Source: Terramyces sp. JEL0728
Lineage: Eukaryota; Chytridiomycota; Chytridiomycetes; Rhizophydiales; Terramycetaceae
Assembly: GCA_027603945.1 (NCBI GenBank)
Contig: JADIIU010000034.1
Span: forward strand, 1-64,000
Direction: 5' to 3'
DNA length: 64,000 nucleotides
In this document: positions 10,413 to 22,600 of the stretch, one piece after another
Layout: each line of letters starts with the position of its first letter
Numbering within the stretch: position 1 is the first letter of the stretch
Notes under the pieces: generated by a model
The model's database searches: none
What the model saw: the letters and a program-made list of their open reading frames with translations, nothing else
Told to the model about the DNA's origin: nothing
Translations under genes and position numbers: made by a program

Positions 10413-11976
10413 ATGCCAAAAACTAGGAGAGCATGCTATGGATGCACGATAAAGGTACTCTATCCTAAACTAGAAACGAAAATGTGACAGGAAACAGCCT
10501 TGTGCGAGGTGTATAATATCGGATTTGGACTGTGAGTATCCTGGAGATCAACAACCAACATATCCGCCAAACCCCAAACTGTCGCTGTTGGCCCAAAACA
10601 TTCTATCGGCAATAAAGTTTCCTCGAATTGAAGAAATACAAAGTATATCCACCAGCGACAACCGCCAAATGTATATGGAGAAAATTGCCCTTGATAAGGA
10701 ATACGAGGCAATCCAGAATGGGATTATCCATCGGCTGAATTCTTTTACTAGGATATCAAAAGGATTCTTCCTGCGGGCATGCAGCTCGCCCCTGATGAAA
10801 TATGCCGTAATAGCTTTTCACTATACAATACAGAAAGACGAACCAAACCGAAATATATGGATTGATAAGTGTGTGTCGGAATTTACTCTGCAGCTACCTT
10901 TCCCTTCCTTTCCAAATTTAATGGGTGCCGTGATGCTATCCCTATGCTACTTTAAAAAGGGATTGTACAAAGCTGGACTGCCTTATTTCAGCTATGTCGT
11001 AAAGACGGCAAAAGAATTTGGAATAAACAGAGAGACTGGCTTGGCATCAATCACTACTGCACCGCAAGAAAAAGAAGATTGCAGGAATATTTGGTGGCTG
11101 CTACATCGTATTGATCAAATCTTGTGGTCGTTCAATAAGGGAAATATAAGCGACGAAGACAATGGAGTGTACCTGCCAGGAACAGCAGCATCTAATACTT
11201 TTGATGATCATGTTCGATCCCTAGGAATGGAAATAATGGGGCTAAATCGGTCATTCACTCCAGTTATTCCAATTCAAACAGTTGCCGCCCAAATTGTTCT
11301 GCTGGGTAGGCTATTTGGGTTGTCAGTCAAATACAGTGACCAGAGCATGACTGATCGCTCAATAGACATGCTATTTGTTTTACACAACCTGAAAGATTCC
11401 TTGTATCTCTGGCATTCAGAATTGCCGGATATATTTGTCGAGACGTTTGGGCTTTTAGATCAAAATATCCAGCCAGTTGATCTTTTTACGTGGCAGATAC
11501 TGAAAACTTACCTGCAGTACTATTTCGCAATGATTAGAATCAAAAGCGCAATTGCGTTCCCAAGTATTGGACAGTCGTATGAAGCTGTAATCAATGATAC
11601 CAACTTTACCAGTTTATTGTCTGACTGTGGGCATATCTCCCGGATCCTGGCATTCTATATCCTCAATAATCCCTTGCTTGATAAAGGAAGCTTGTTGTTT
11701 ATCAACTATGCGTACCATGCATCGGTTCCGCTGATACTTGCAAATTCGATAGCCGTGCTGCCCGTGCTAAACGAGCTGCTGGCCTCTTTGCAGATACTAA
11801 TACAAAAATACAATCTAGGAAACCCAATTTATGATATCATTAGTGGATACTTGCAAAGTGGCAATCCAGAAACCATAATAGATCAGCACAGCAAGTTCAG
11901 GCTGATTGAATATCTGTACGATAGTGATGAACAAAGTGACCAATGCGTCATGCAGTATTTGCGAGATGATGTGTAA
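10413..11976 (+). CDS. Zn2Cys6 fungal transcription factor, array member B, 514 aa
   Basis: The start ATG 10413 is followed by a 19-nt intron (10455-10473) inside the zinc cluster. Splicing gives C-x2-C-x6-C-x5-C-x2-C-x6-C with CDRKQPC in the centre. Unlike its neighbours it has no second intron at the conserved LCY position; the exon runs through LSLCYFKKGLYKAGLPYF uninterrupted. The middle region carries KEDCRNIWWLLHRIDQ and DEDNGVYLPG. A short acidic C-terminal tail (DSDEQSDQ) follows. The stop codon overlaps TAATAAA. The next paralogue starts 40 bp downstream, so its promoter is very short or overlaps this 3' end. Confidence 0.93.
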
Positions 11977-12016
11977 TAAACCGTAAAATTGTAGGCTATA
12001 CTTATTTTTTTCGCAA

Positions 12017-13488
12017 ATGCCAAAAGAATCTATTCCCAGGAACAATTCAAGCACAAGGGACGCCCCCTACTCCATACATCCGGATGCAACTCATAGAGTG
12101 CAGCCAAGAGACGGATTAGACAGCGGATCCACCTCTTCATTTGAGAGCAGCGATATTTCCAGTAGTGATTCTGAGGAGCACTATTACCAGCTAATTCCAG
12201 TGGGTCGTGCAGCATTGGACCTTGAATTTAGACAAATCCAGGATACAATTATAAACATCTTGCACTCATTAACCAGTATTTCAAAGTACTTTTTGGAAAT
12301 GGCTTGCAATGCTAAACTTATGCAATATGCTGTAAGAGCAATGTACTTTACAGTCAAAAGCGACAATAACAGTTTGCGGATATGGATGGAAAAGTGCATG
12401 CTGGAATTTGGAGCTCAAGTAGAGCATCCTTCGCTACCCAACTTGATGGGTGCTGTTATTGCATCCTTATGTTTTATTAGTAAGTCAGTATTAATGCAGA
12501 ATGTGGTGATTTTAACGCAGGTATCCCGTATTTTTCGTTTGCGATTTGTATGGCAAAAGAACTGGGGATAAATAAGGAAACAGGTTTAAGGAAACTTACT
12601 TTGAACCGGCAAGAAAGAGAAGATTGTAGGAACCTTTGGTGGTTCATACATCGTTATGATCAGTTGCTAAAGACCATAAATCGCGGTTGCATAAAAGATG
12701 AAGATAATGGAATATACTTGCCTGGCGCTGCAAATTGGAATGGCTGCCTCAGTAGTGACGATATCCGATCCCTAGGATTGGAAATAATGAAGTCAACCTG
12801 TCTGCATACCCCAACAGTCCCAAGTAAAAGTGTATATGTAAATAGGGTACTGTTGGCGAGATTGCTGGGACAGGCGACAAGGCTAAACGACCAATCCAAG
12901 AAAATCCAATCAATTGATACGCTGTTTTCGCTGGCTAGTCTGCGAGATTCGTTATATCTGTGGTACAGCAATCTGCCCCAGATATTTCCTCAAAAGTTGA
13001 ACATTACCGAGATGGATGACAGTCCGATTACTTGGTCAATCCTGGACACGTATCTTCAATACCATTTTGCAATGATTCAAGTGCTATCCCCATCAGTGTA
13101 TGCTGGCATTGAAAAGGATTACAGCAGTGCCATCCTTGATCCGTCATTTACTAATCTTCATGCTGAATGTGGAAAAGTTGCAGAATTATTCAAACTGTAT
13201 TTGAGCTGGAACCGTGATTTCAAATTCACGTTCATGTTTTCAATGAATTATGCATTCCATGCTCTAATTCCCCCAATATTGCTGTCGAAAAGTAATAACA
13301 ATGCCAAGGTCATCAATGTACTGTTAGATGCGCTTCAAGCGCTTACAGTCATCTTTGGACTTGGCCAACCCCTGCTTAACCTTGCCAAGAAGTTTATAGG
13401 GATGAAAGATCCAAAAATGATTGTGCACGAATTCAATGACTTTTCATTCCAATTGTACTTGAATGACCATTATATTATTGCTCAGTAA
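12017..13488 (+). CDS. Zn2Cys6-family paralogue lacking the zinc cluster, array member C, 483 aa
   Basis: The regulator body is intact (REDCRNLWWFIHRYDQ, KDEDNGIYLPG, then the helical C-terminal half). The intron 12480-12499 (20 nt) lies at the conserved LCFI|K position. The N terminus instead has a Ser/Asp-rich stretch (SSFESSDISSSDSEEH) and no cysteine cluster. Neither the 40-bp upstream spacer nor the first exon encodes one. It therefore probably cannot bind DNA by itself. If the paralogues dimerise through the body it could act as a partner or antagonist; that is inference. It could also be a decaying copy, but the open frame argues it is maintained. Confidence 0.88.
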
Positions 13489-13546
13489 ATTCTGTTTGTA
13501 GATTGCTCATTTTTTGTTTTCTTTAGCCTCAATTGCTTGCCCAAAA

Positions 13547-15056
13547 ATGCCAAAGATACCGACTACATGTAAAAACTGTCATAAAAAGGCAAGTTCTTTA
13601 TTAATACAGAAACGCAAATGTGACAAGCTGCGACCATGTTCAAGGTGCATTAGTGCAGGGACAGAATGCCGGTACTTTACCGACCCAGAGGAAATTAAAC
13701 CAGACCAATTATTTGCCCCACAATTAATCTCGAGCATCAATGTTCCGCAGTCGGTTAGTAAAACTAAAAGTACTCGGGCGACAAAAGAACCGGAAGTTGA
13801 CATTGAATATGAAATAATGCAGGATGTTGTTTTGAATATGATGCATGCAATAACCAATATTTCCAAAGGGTTTTTATCAAGAACTTGCGATTCGTTATTG
13901 ATGAGGCTGTCTATCCGTGCCATGTTTTACACCATCAAAAACAACCATTCAAGCAAAGCACAGTATCTGGACCAATGCAGCTACGAATTCAATATCCAAT
14001 TGCAGCATCCAAGTATATCCAATTTGGTGGGAGGGATGTTGCTTGCGTTGTGCTATATTAGTAGCTATTTCTAATGTAGAAAGTGCAAATTTTACAACTG
14101 GAATTCCATATTTTGCTTTTGTGGTAAGCATGGCAAAAATGCTGGGCATAAATAGAGAAACCGGGCTGGGGGAATTATCGATCGACTATCAGGAAAGGGA
14201 AGATTGCAGGAATTTGTGGTGGTTCATTCATCGATTTGATCAGCTGATCGCAACAATCAACAAGGGCTGTTTGCAGGAAGAAGATAATGGAGTCTATTTG
14301 CCTGGCACAGCAAGCCATAGTAAAATTATGGATTTGGATGTTGCATCGCTTGGATTAGATATCATGGCTTCAAAAAAGCACTATACACCCGTTGTGCCAA
14401 GCGAAAATATATATGTGAATAGAGTGTTACTCGACCGTCTTTTCGGACAAGCAATGAAACTAAATCAGCAGTATCACACAGATAAATCACTCGATACGAT
14501 ATTTGCCCTGTCAAAGCTGGTTGATTCACTGGGATTATGGTATTCAAATTTACCCTTCATCTTTACCCATCAACTTGGACTCCTAGTTGGAAATGGAAAT
14601 ATTCAGCCGTTGACATGGACAATTTTCGATACTTACTTTCAATATCATTTTGCTATGATCAAAGCTCAGTGTCCAAACATATACAGTAACATTACTAAGG
14701 ACTACAATGGAACTGTAAACCATTCATCGTTCAAGAGATTATACTCTGAAAGCTTGAAAATCGCCAGTTTATTCAGGTTTTACCTCGAAATGAATCCCAC
14801 ATTTGAATACACTACACTATTCTATATTAACTATGCATTCCATAGTATCATTCCATTGGTTTTACTCTCAAAATCCGACGAAATCATTCCCGAATTAGCG
14901 ATTTTGTACTCTGCACTCGAAGCGCTCGTCAAGACCTTTTACGTGGGTAAATCCATCAAGCTATTAGTTGATCGATTCTTGCTGGATAAAGTAAATGACA
15001 TCATTCATGAATACACAAATTTTTCATTCCAAGCTTTCTTGGGTGAGCCAAACTAG
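13547..15056 (+). CDS. Zn2Cys6 fungal transcription factor, array member D, 489 aa
   Basis: The start is set at ATG 13547 (MPKIPTTCKNC), matching paralogues E and F; an upstream in-frame Met adds an unrelated leader. Intron 1 (13589-13609, 21 nt) begins GC instead of GT. Removing it gives the correct C-x2-C-x6-C-x5-C-x2-C-x6-C cluster. It is a multiple of three and has no stop, so leaving it in would insert seven residues into the cluster. Intron 2 is 14061-14079 (19 nt), joining LCYI to KSANFTTGIPYF. The body carries REDCRNLWWFIHRFDQ and QEEDNGVYLPG. Confidence 0.9.
13589..13609 (+). other. 21-nt GC-AG intron inside the zinc cluster
   Basis: It sits at the same site as the GT-AG introns of paralogues B, E and F. 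It starts GCAAG and ends TTAATACAG. It is frame-neutral and stop-free, so both spliced and retained mRNAs are translatable. Confidence 0.7.
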
Positions 15057-15392
15057 AATCTTAATAAAGTTAGAACCCAAGTTTTGGTTATTTTTACTTG
15101 CAGCCGACAAACAACAACCAAAGTACAATTAATGTTACCAGACTCAAGAAAAGCAGTTTCATTCTCCAGGGCTGAAGCATGTGAAATTTGAGTTTGAAGT
15201 TAAACCCGGATTTTTTTACCAAAGAATACAACAAGTGAAAACCCAAGAGTAGACGATAGTTTTGCGTACTAATAAACAATCACTGCAATGATTCCCGGGT
15301 TTAGTTTTGAATCGCACCAATTGCACTGAATCCAAAAATTGAACTCTTTTCCCACCCATTTGGATGAAATTTTTCTCCAAACTTTCAGTCAA
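15057..15392. other. Intergenic between array members D and E
   Basis: No gene supported. A short minus-strand open stretch (15094-15279) ends in a hydrophobic segment but has nothing else to support it. AATAAA lies 7 nt after the D stop codon. Confidence 0.5.
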
Positions 15393-16913
15393 ATGCCAAA
15401 AATCCCAACTGCATGTGTTTCATGTTATAAAAAAGTAGACTGGAATTAACGCAGAAAAAGCGATGCGACAAACAGCGGCCCTGTGAAAGATGCACGACAG
15501 GCGGATTGGAGTGTAAATACTTTACAGATACCCCCATTGAGTTACCTCAGGACAGAAAACCAATAGGCAATAGCAGCCAAGTATTGTCCGGAAACAAGTC
15601 TATTTTCACTGATCTAACGACTGATAAATCGCCGACAAGCGATAGTAGCGATGCTGGATATCAAGCTATTCAAGATACGATACTGAATAATATGCACATC
15701 ACTTCAAGTATTTCTTTAGAGTTTTTATCGAAAACCTGTGATTCACTGCTAATGCGCTGTGCGGTTAGGGCTCTCTATTATACTCTGGGGAAAGATGATA
15801 CCAACAGAAACATATGGCTTCAAAAAGGCTGTAAAGAATTCAATGTTCAACTTTCAAACCAGACAATTTCCAACCTCGTGGGATCAGTTATACTCACCTT
15901 GGGGTTTATCCGTAATTATTAGTAATGTAGAATGCTGTGATCTAGCAAACGGAATCCCGTATTTTGCGTTTGTGGTTAGTATGGCCAAACAGTTGGGATT
16001 AAACACCGAAATAGGGCTAGCAAGGCTGACAAGGGATCGCCAGGAAAAAGAAGACTGTAGGAATTTATGGTGGATAATTCATCGATTAGATCAGCTGATT
16101 TTAACACTCAACAGAAGCAAACTTGGCGAAGAAGACAATGGAATATATTTACCCGGAACAGCTCAGCCCAGGCGAAATGGAGATGATCTTGGATCTTTGG
16201 GACTAGAAATCATGAAATCAAAGAAATCTTTTACGCCGCATATTACGAGCCAAAATATTTTTGTAAATAGAGTGCTACTGGACAGACTATTTGGCCAAGC
16301 AATTAAACTCCATGAACAATTCAAAAAAGACCAATCCATAGATACCTTGTTTGCATTGCACAGCCTTAAAGACTCGTTATTTCTCTGGTATGTAAATCTG
16401 CCGCAGAGTTTTACACGACATTTACAGTTTAGCCAGATTGACTCTTTTGACAGCCTGCAGCACTGGACGGTTTATGATATAATGTTCCAATACCATTTCG
16501 CGAGAATCAAAGTGCAATCGCCAATCGTGTATGCAAGTATAGCAGAAAACCCCAGTGCGATTTTTGACATTAGCTTCAACAGTCTCTATTACGATTGTGA
16601 AAAAATTGCAGAATTATTCCAATTTTACTTGGAAAGGAATCCAAATTTAGAGTTTGTTTCCATATTCCACCTTAATTATACCTTTCACGCACTGATCCCC
16701 CCAATCCTGCTCTCTCACGTTCAAGATAGTTCCACAATGGTTTCGAATAATCCAAATGTGCTTGCTGTGCTTTTGACTGCTGCCCAAACAATAGTTAAAC
16801 AGTACAATCTGGGTCTGCCAATCCAAGCACTGCTAGATCGGTTTCTCCAACTAAACGCGGTACAAATAATTCGGGAATATGAACAATTTTCTTTTGAAAA
16901 TTACTTGAAATAA
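15393..16913 (+). CDS. Zn2Cys6 fungal transcription factor, array member E, 493 aa
   Basis: ATG 15393 starts MPKIPTACVSC. Intron 15435-15454 (20 nt) splits the zinc cluster; spliced spacing is C-x2-C-x6-C-x5-C-x2-C-x6-C with CDKQRPC. Intron 15912-15930 (19 nt) restores LGFIQCCDLANGIPYF. The middle region has KEDCRNLWWIIHRLDQ and EEDNGIYLPG, and the C-terminal half is helical and leucine-rich. It is closest to D and F in start sequence and intron positions. The TAA stop lies inside an AATAAA. Confidence 0.92.
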
Positions 16914-16937
16914 ATTATTTAGAGCAAGTTTAAATAT

Positions 16938-16953
16938 CGGAGTACGGTTTCCG
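16938..16953. promoter_or_regulatory. Candidate Zn2Cys6 site, CGG-N4-CGG-N3-CCG
   Basis: Triplets CGG (16938), CGG (16945) and CCG (16951) cluster about 220 bp before array member F. Everted or inverted CGG pairs are typical targets of this factor family. No binding evidence exists. Confidence 0.25.
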
Positions 16954-17173
16954 CTCGAAAAGTCATTGGTCAAAATTCCTGAGCACAGACATTGGTCTTT
17001 TGTGCAAAACGGCTATGAGTAAGAAGCAGAAGTGGTAGCTACTACACTTTAATTTAATCACGCCCAAAGAACTGTTTCTACTCTTTCTGAGTCGTCTTAA
17101 TCCTCAAATATTTTTTTGTTTTTATCTAATTTTTTCATATCCATATTTCCGCTGTAATTTTTTCTCTTAATTA

Positions 17174-18754
17174 ATGCCTAAACAGCCGAAAACCTGTATA
17201 ACTTGTGCTGCAAAAGTAATGGGTACTAATCCAGAAACGGAAATGTGATAGGAAGCGTCCTTGTTCAAGATGCTCGACAAGTGGTTTTGGATGTATTTAT
17301 CCCGGAGATCCAATAAAACATCCCCCAACCATACCAAAGACAATCCCAAAGATAATACCCGGAAATGAATCTGTATTCACCACTCATGCTTCTCAGTCGC
17401 CGGAGCTAACCTCAGATGATATGGAATATAGTGAGACGATAGAAGGAAATACAATAACTATGGATGCAGAATCCTTGTCTATTTTGAACAAAATGCTGGA
17501 TGCAATGGAAATATTTATGAAACTATCGAGAAGATTCCTTGAAAAATGTTGCCAGTCGCTCCTAATGCGATTAGCAACCAGAACTTTTTACTATGTCTTG
17601 AACGTAGACCCACATAACAGACAAATATGGTCGGAAAAAAGCGTATATGAATTCTCTGTGCAACTAAAGAACCCGTCACTGCCAAATTTACTGGGGGCTG
17701 CAGTGCTTTCACTAAGTTTTATAAGTAGCTGACTATTAATATAGAAAGCGGTGACTTTAGGATTGGAATTCCTTACTTTTCATTCGTAATTAATATGGCG
17801 AAACTGATGGGGATAAACAAAGAAACGGGATTGGCTAAATTGACCAAAGATCCGCAAGAAAAAGAGGATTGCAGGAATTTGTGGTGGGTGATTTACAGAG
17901 TGGACCAATTTATGACTGTCCTTACTAAAGGAATCATATCCGAAGAGGACAATGGAATATATTTACCTGGAACGGCATCGCAATCGCACAATGATGATGT
18001 TCGGTCGCTGGGATTGGAAATCATGACTTCGAAAACGTGCTTTACACCTTCGATGTTTAGCGCAAACATTTATGTAAACAAACTGCTACTTGATCGCTTG
18101 ATGGGACAAGCCGTCAGGGTTCATGAAAAGTTTAAAAGCGACCAATCCATAGATACAATTTTCGCTCTTGTCAATTTGCAAGATTCACTCTATTTGTGGC
18201 ACTTTAATCTTCCTCGGGTATTTGAGAATGAGATGAAATTGCTGGATGGAATAGGGAGTGTAAATCGGTCTATCACCTGGGTTATTCTCGATGCTTATCT
18301 GGAATACTATTTTGCAATGATCGTAGTCAAGTGTCCACTTGTGTATTCAAACCTATCGTCAGATTACGCAACTACAATCAAAAGCAAAGCCTTTGCAAGT
18401 TTATGTTCAGACGCAGTGCAGCTAACACGGATACTAAAGTTTTTTATCAAGAATAATCCATCATTCGAATACTCGACCCTATTCTACATTAATTATGCGT
18501 TTCAAGCACTGGTGCCGCAGCTACTATGCAAATTAACAGACCAAACACCAGTGATTTTGCAAACGCTTCAAGTACTGCCCAAGAAGTTCCAAATCGGAAC
18601 CTCGGTATATAATTTAGCTAATTATTTGATTTGTTCGGATGAGCTAGTTATTCTTCAAGAGTATAGCAGGTTTTCATTCGTCGATCACTTACAACACGAA
18701 GATGGAGATACGCTGTTTGAAGAGTTTCTCAACGACGATATTCTTGTTGATTAA
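17174..18754 (+). CDS. Zn2Cys6 fungal transcription factor, array member F, 513 aa
   Basis: ATG 17174 starts MPKQPKTCITC. Introns are 17216-17234 (19 nt, inside the zinc cluster) and 17725-17744 (20 nt, at the conserved ...FI|K site). The spliced cluster is C-x2-C-x6-C-x5-C-x2-C-x6-C with CDRKRPC. The middle region has KEDCRNLWWVIYRVDQ and SEEDNGIYLPG. An acidic tail (LNDDILVD) ends the protein and could be an activation segment, which is inference. The stop overlaps TAATAAA. This is the last member of the head-to-tail array. Confidence 0.92.
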
Positions 18755-18847
18755 TAAATAATATTACATCCCTAATGGATTATGCTGCTGACCATTTAGC
18801 CATTGCAAGGATCAGTAGCTGCGTTTCATAATAATGCAGGTGTAAGG

Positions 18848-19412
18848 TCAACTTTTCTTTATTCTGTATTTGTAAATCAAAAATAAAAAGACAAAGATCA
18901 ACGTGTATATCCATCTTTTTGGTTTGGGCTTCATTTCAATCAGAGGCGCTAATCTTTTTAATAACATCTTACCTGTTTTCATTCTTGACATTTAAATCAC
19001 GCTCATAAACCACAACTGGAGTCTTTAATTTCACGTAATCAATCTCGTCGATTTTTTGCAAGAATTTGATATTCTCTTCAATATTTTCGGATTTCTTTTC
19101 TGGTATAGACAGGAATGGCGTGAGAATGTCAATGGTGATTCTAATATAGCCAATCTTTGCTTCTCGTAGCGATTTATTTGCCAGTTTCTTCCATGCATTC
19201 CATTTATATCTCTTTATAGAGTCCCACCATGGAGGCTGTGCTTGCTTGCAATCGCCTTTGGTTGCTTGTTTGAAATACGCGTATGTAAGTAACCTGTTTG
19301 AAATGGGGATTGTGGGCCAGTGGGATGGAAATGGTGTCAATGAAGTGAGTTGCTTTAGAGCATCGCATGCATGATCGAATAGGTCGTTTACAAGCTCCTC
19401 GTTATTTGACAT
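18848..19412 (-). CDS. Acyl-CoA-binding protein with C-terminal membrane anchor, 181 aa
   Basis: An N-terminal ACBP domain (residues about 1-95) binds long-chain acyl-CoA. Signatures are YAYFKQATKGDC, WWDSIKRYKWNAW and SLREAKIGYI. A 19-nt intron (18954-18972) joins KNENR to a basic, hydrophobic C terminus (WIYTLIFVFLFLIYKYRIKKS), a single tail-anchor segment with the ACBP domain in the cytosol. This layout (ACBP, linker, C-terminal transmembrane helix) matches ACBD5 and yeast Atg37, which sit on peroxisomes and serve lipid transfer or pexophagy. Peroxisomal location is inferred. Without the intron the anchor would be missed. Confidence 0.88.
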
Positions 19413-19504
19413 GGCAAAAATCCATTGTTTACTTTTAATATTTAGATCACGGCAGACTATTCCTTTGGTATGCTAAATAGCGATGCTAAATATTTCTGTG
19501 GAGC

Positions 19505-19564
19505 AGTATTCAAATAACAATCCGAGTATTCAAACAACAATCCGAGTATTCGAATAACAAGCAG
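19505..19564. repeat. Three 20-bp tandem repeats
   Basis: Units of the form AGTATTCAAATAACAATCCG at 19505, 19525 and 19545; the third is diverged. They lie between the divergent starts of the acyl-CoA-binding gene and the ARF-GEF gene, so they are promoter-proximal. Confidence 0.85.
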
Positions 19565-19691
19565 CTACATTCTCAAAAGAATTTGATTCAAGTGCAATTT
19601 CACTGATCGCTGTTTTTACACAGAGTGCGGAATATCATTTAGTTGATATGTGGTTCAAATTTCTGCATTTTAAAATTTAAAAATCTCAAAA

Positions 19692-22600
19692 ATGAAGAAT
19701 AATACCCATATATTCATACGGACTACATTGGATGAATTCTTGATGCACAGAGATACGAAAGAAGATGTCAAATTGGCAGTTGAAGAGGCCAAGAGTACTC
19801 CTTGCTAATGTAGGATATCTGGGATTGGAATCACTGGAGTTGATGCAGTATGATGTGATTTTTAAACCATTCATGCTGGTTTGTCAATCAAGAAACCCTC
19901 AGTTGACTGTAATTGCTCTTAGCTGCTTAGGTAATCTGCACTAATCTTAGGTATCTAATTTCTAAACCAGGAAAACTATTCCAGTACAATTTCTGGGAAC
20001 ATGCTTCGGATCTGCTGAATTTGGTTATTGAAACAGTTTCCAATTGTTTTAATGGTGAACACACTGATGAGCAGATTCAAACTCATGTTATTAATGCCCT
20101 GTCTTCAGCTATTTCGATTGAAAATACCAGTTCGCAGTTACATGGGGGGATTTTATTGAAAGCTGTTAGAATTATTTACAATGTTTTTCTGCTTTCAAAA
20201 TTTCCTGCAATCCAAACTCTTGCACAAGCTTCATTGATGCAGATTTCCACGAGGTAATTAGATTTCATTATAGTGTGTTTAATAGAGTGCCTACCGAGTA
20301 TAATTTTGGAGAGATTATGAGGAATCATAAAGATAAAACCAAAGGCGAGCCAAATAGATTGGTAGATACAACTAGGACTGATAATGAAGAATTTGAAGAG
20401 CCAATGGGACTTGCTATACTCGAAAAGCTTGGTGAACGTGATCCTTCAACCAGACACTCACAGGACATTTTAACAGACAGCAATCAGCAACATGAATCCA
20501 CCCATGATAAAATAGCAAAAGATGCTTATTTGCTATTCAGAGCGTTCTGTAAATTGTCAATGAAGCCCATTAATGGGCCTGAATGTGCGACTGATTTGAA
20601 ATCGCAAGCAATGCGCTCAAAGCTACTCTCGCTGACATTGGTTTACAACACTCTAAAGAATTATGGGAAAATGTTTTCGTATCCGTCGCCTGTGCTCTTT
20701 ACTTCAATTAAAGTAACAAAACCAAACGATGTGGTAACTGTTTATAATTGCAGGCATTTATTTTGGCTGTTAGACAGTATATTTGCTTGGTTTTTACTAG
20801 GAATATTGTCAATATTGTTCCGCAAGTGTTTGACTTGGCAATGGATATTTTTGGAAGAATGCTGTTGGAATTGAGACAATTGTTGAAAAAGGAAATTTCA
20901 ACCATCTTTACGCAAATCATTATTCCTATTATTGAAGTAACTTTGATTAATAGCAGGCATCAATCCCAGTTACATATTACCAACGTGTGTCGCTGATGAA
21001 AGCCTTACAGAGAGCTTTTTCGAGACCTGAAGGTGGGAAATTGCTGGTTGAACTGTACTTGAATTACGATTGTGATTTATCGACTGAACCGGAAGAGAAT
21101 ATTTGGGAAAGGCTCAATAACGCACTAGCTCAAGTAATGACAGGTAATTTGCCAGAATTACAAGAACCTCCGCCATCATTTGATTTCACAGCAAGCAATA
21201 CCAACGTTTCCTACTCTGGTGCAATCACCACGCAAAACTTGACCAATTACACTAGAGAACAGGTTCGTCAGTTGTATCTCCCTTATGGCGATAACAATGA
21301 ATTGCGAAAACGAGTCCTTGAATTGGTAGTTAAAGGAATCCTGTATTCACTCAACAACTGGGTAAAGGAAGAAAAGAAGGAAGTCAAACAAGAAAGAAAA
21401 GAATTTGATTATGAATATGACGATCCATCGGCATTCCTCGAATCAAAAACCAAAAAACAAGTTTTGCAAGAAGGAGTCAAAATGTTTAATCAAAAACCAA
21501 AGAAAGCCATTCGCATATTGACTGAAGGCCGGGTAATCGCGGGCAAGCAACCTAGACCTATTGCACACTTTATATTAAACTGTCCCGGTTTGGATAAAGT
21601 TGTGATTGGAGAGTACTTGGGTGAAGGAGAAGAACAGTTTGTTGCTATTATGCACGCATTTGTTGATATGCAGGATTTCACCGGGAAAACGTTTGTTGCA
21701 GCAATGAGAGATTTCTTGAATACTTTTAGGTTTTTATTGCTAATGCTAGATTGCCTGGCGAAGCGCAAAAGATTGACAGATTCATGTTAAAGTTTGCAGA
21801 TAGATATGTTCAATGCAATCCAAATTCCTTCACTACAGCTGAGACTGCTTACGTCTTGGCCTACTCTGTCATAATGTTGAACACTGATCAATACAATCCC
21901 CAGGTGAAGAGGAGAATGACTTGCGAAGATTTTGTAAAGAATAATCGCGGAATCAACGAAGGAAAAGATTTGCCATACGAATTCTTGGTTGCGATATTTA
22001 ACGAAATCAAAGAAAAGGAGATTAAAATGAAAGATGATCCAAAGGTTGTAGTTGCAGCAAACATTTCGCCAACCACAAAGCAACACGCAACAAAAGCAAA
22101 ACAGAAATTGAACAAAACTGAAAGCTTGTTGATTCAAATGCGCAACAACAACTCCACCACCAGAGACCCAAATATTTTTGATTCGCACTTTGAAAACACT
22201 GATCCCACTGTTTTCTACGAAGCTACTCACTTTGAACACGTCAAACCAATGTTTACTATAATTTGGATGTCTTGCTTAATGTCCGTATCGTCATTCCTTC
22301 AAAAATACGAGGAAATCGATACAATCATCACTTCACTTGAGGGATTCAAGTATTCAATCCACCTGGCATCAGTTTTTGAATTGGATTTGGAAAAGAAGGG
22401 GTTCCTCACGAATTTATCCAAATTTGTTGAAATCAACAATATTTTGCATGTTACGCACAAGAATATCGAAGCAGTCAAGATGTTGCTCGAAATTACATTT
22501 GTCGATGGCAATAACTTTAACGAAAACTGGCACACTGTTGTCAAGTGTATGAGCCAGCTAGAAAAGATCCAACAGCAAGGCATTATTGATCCAGATCCCA

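Noticed and set aside
15094..15279. Minus-strand 61-codon hydrophobic frame in the transcription-factor array
   Set aside because: No supporting similarity; it lies in the spacer between two array genes.
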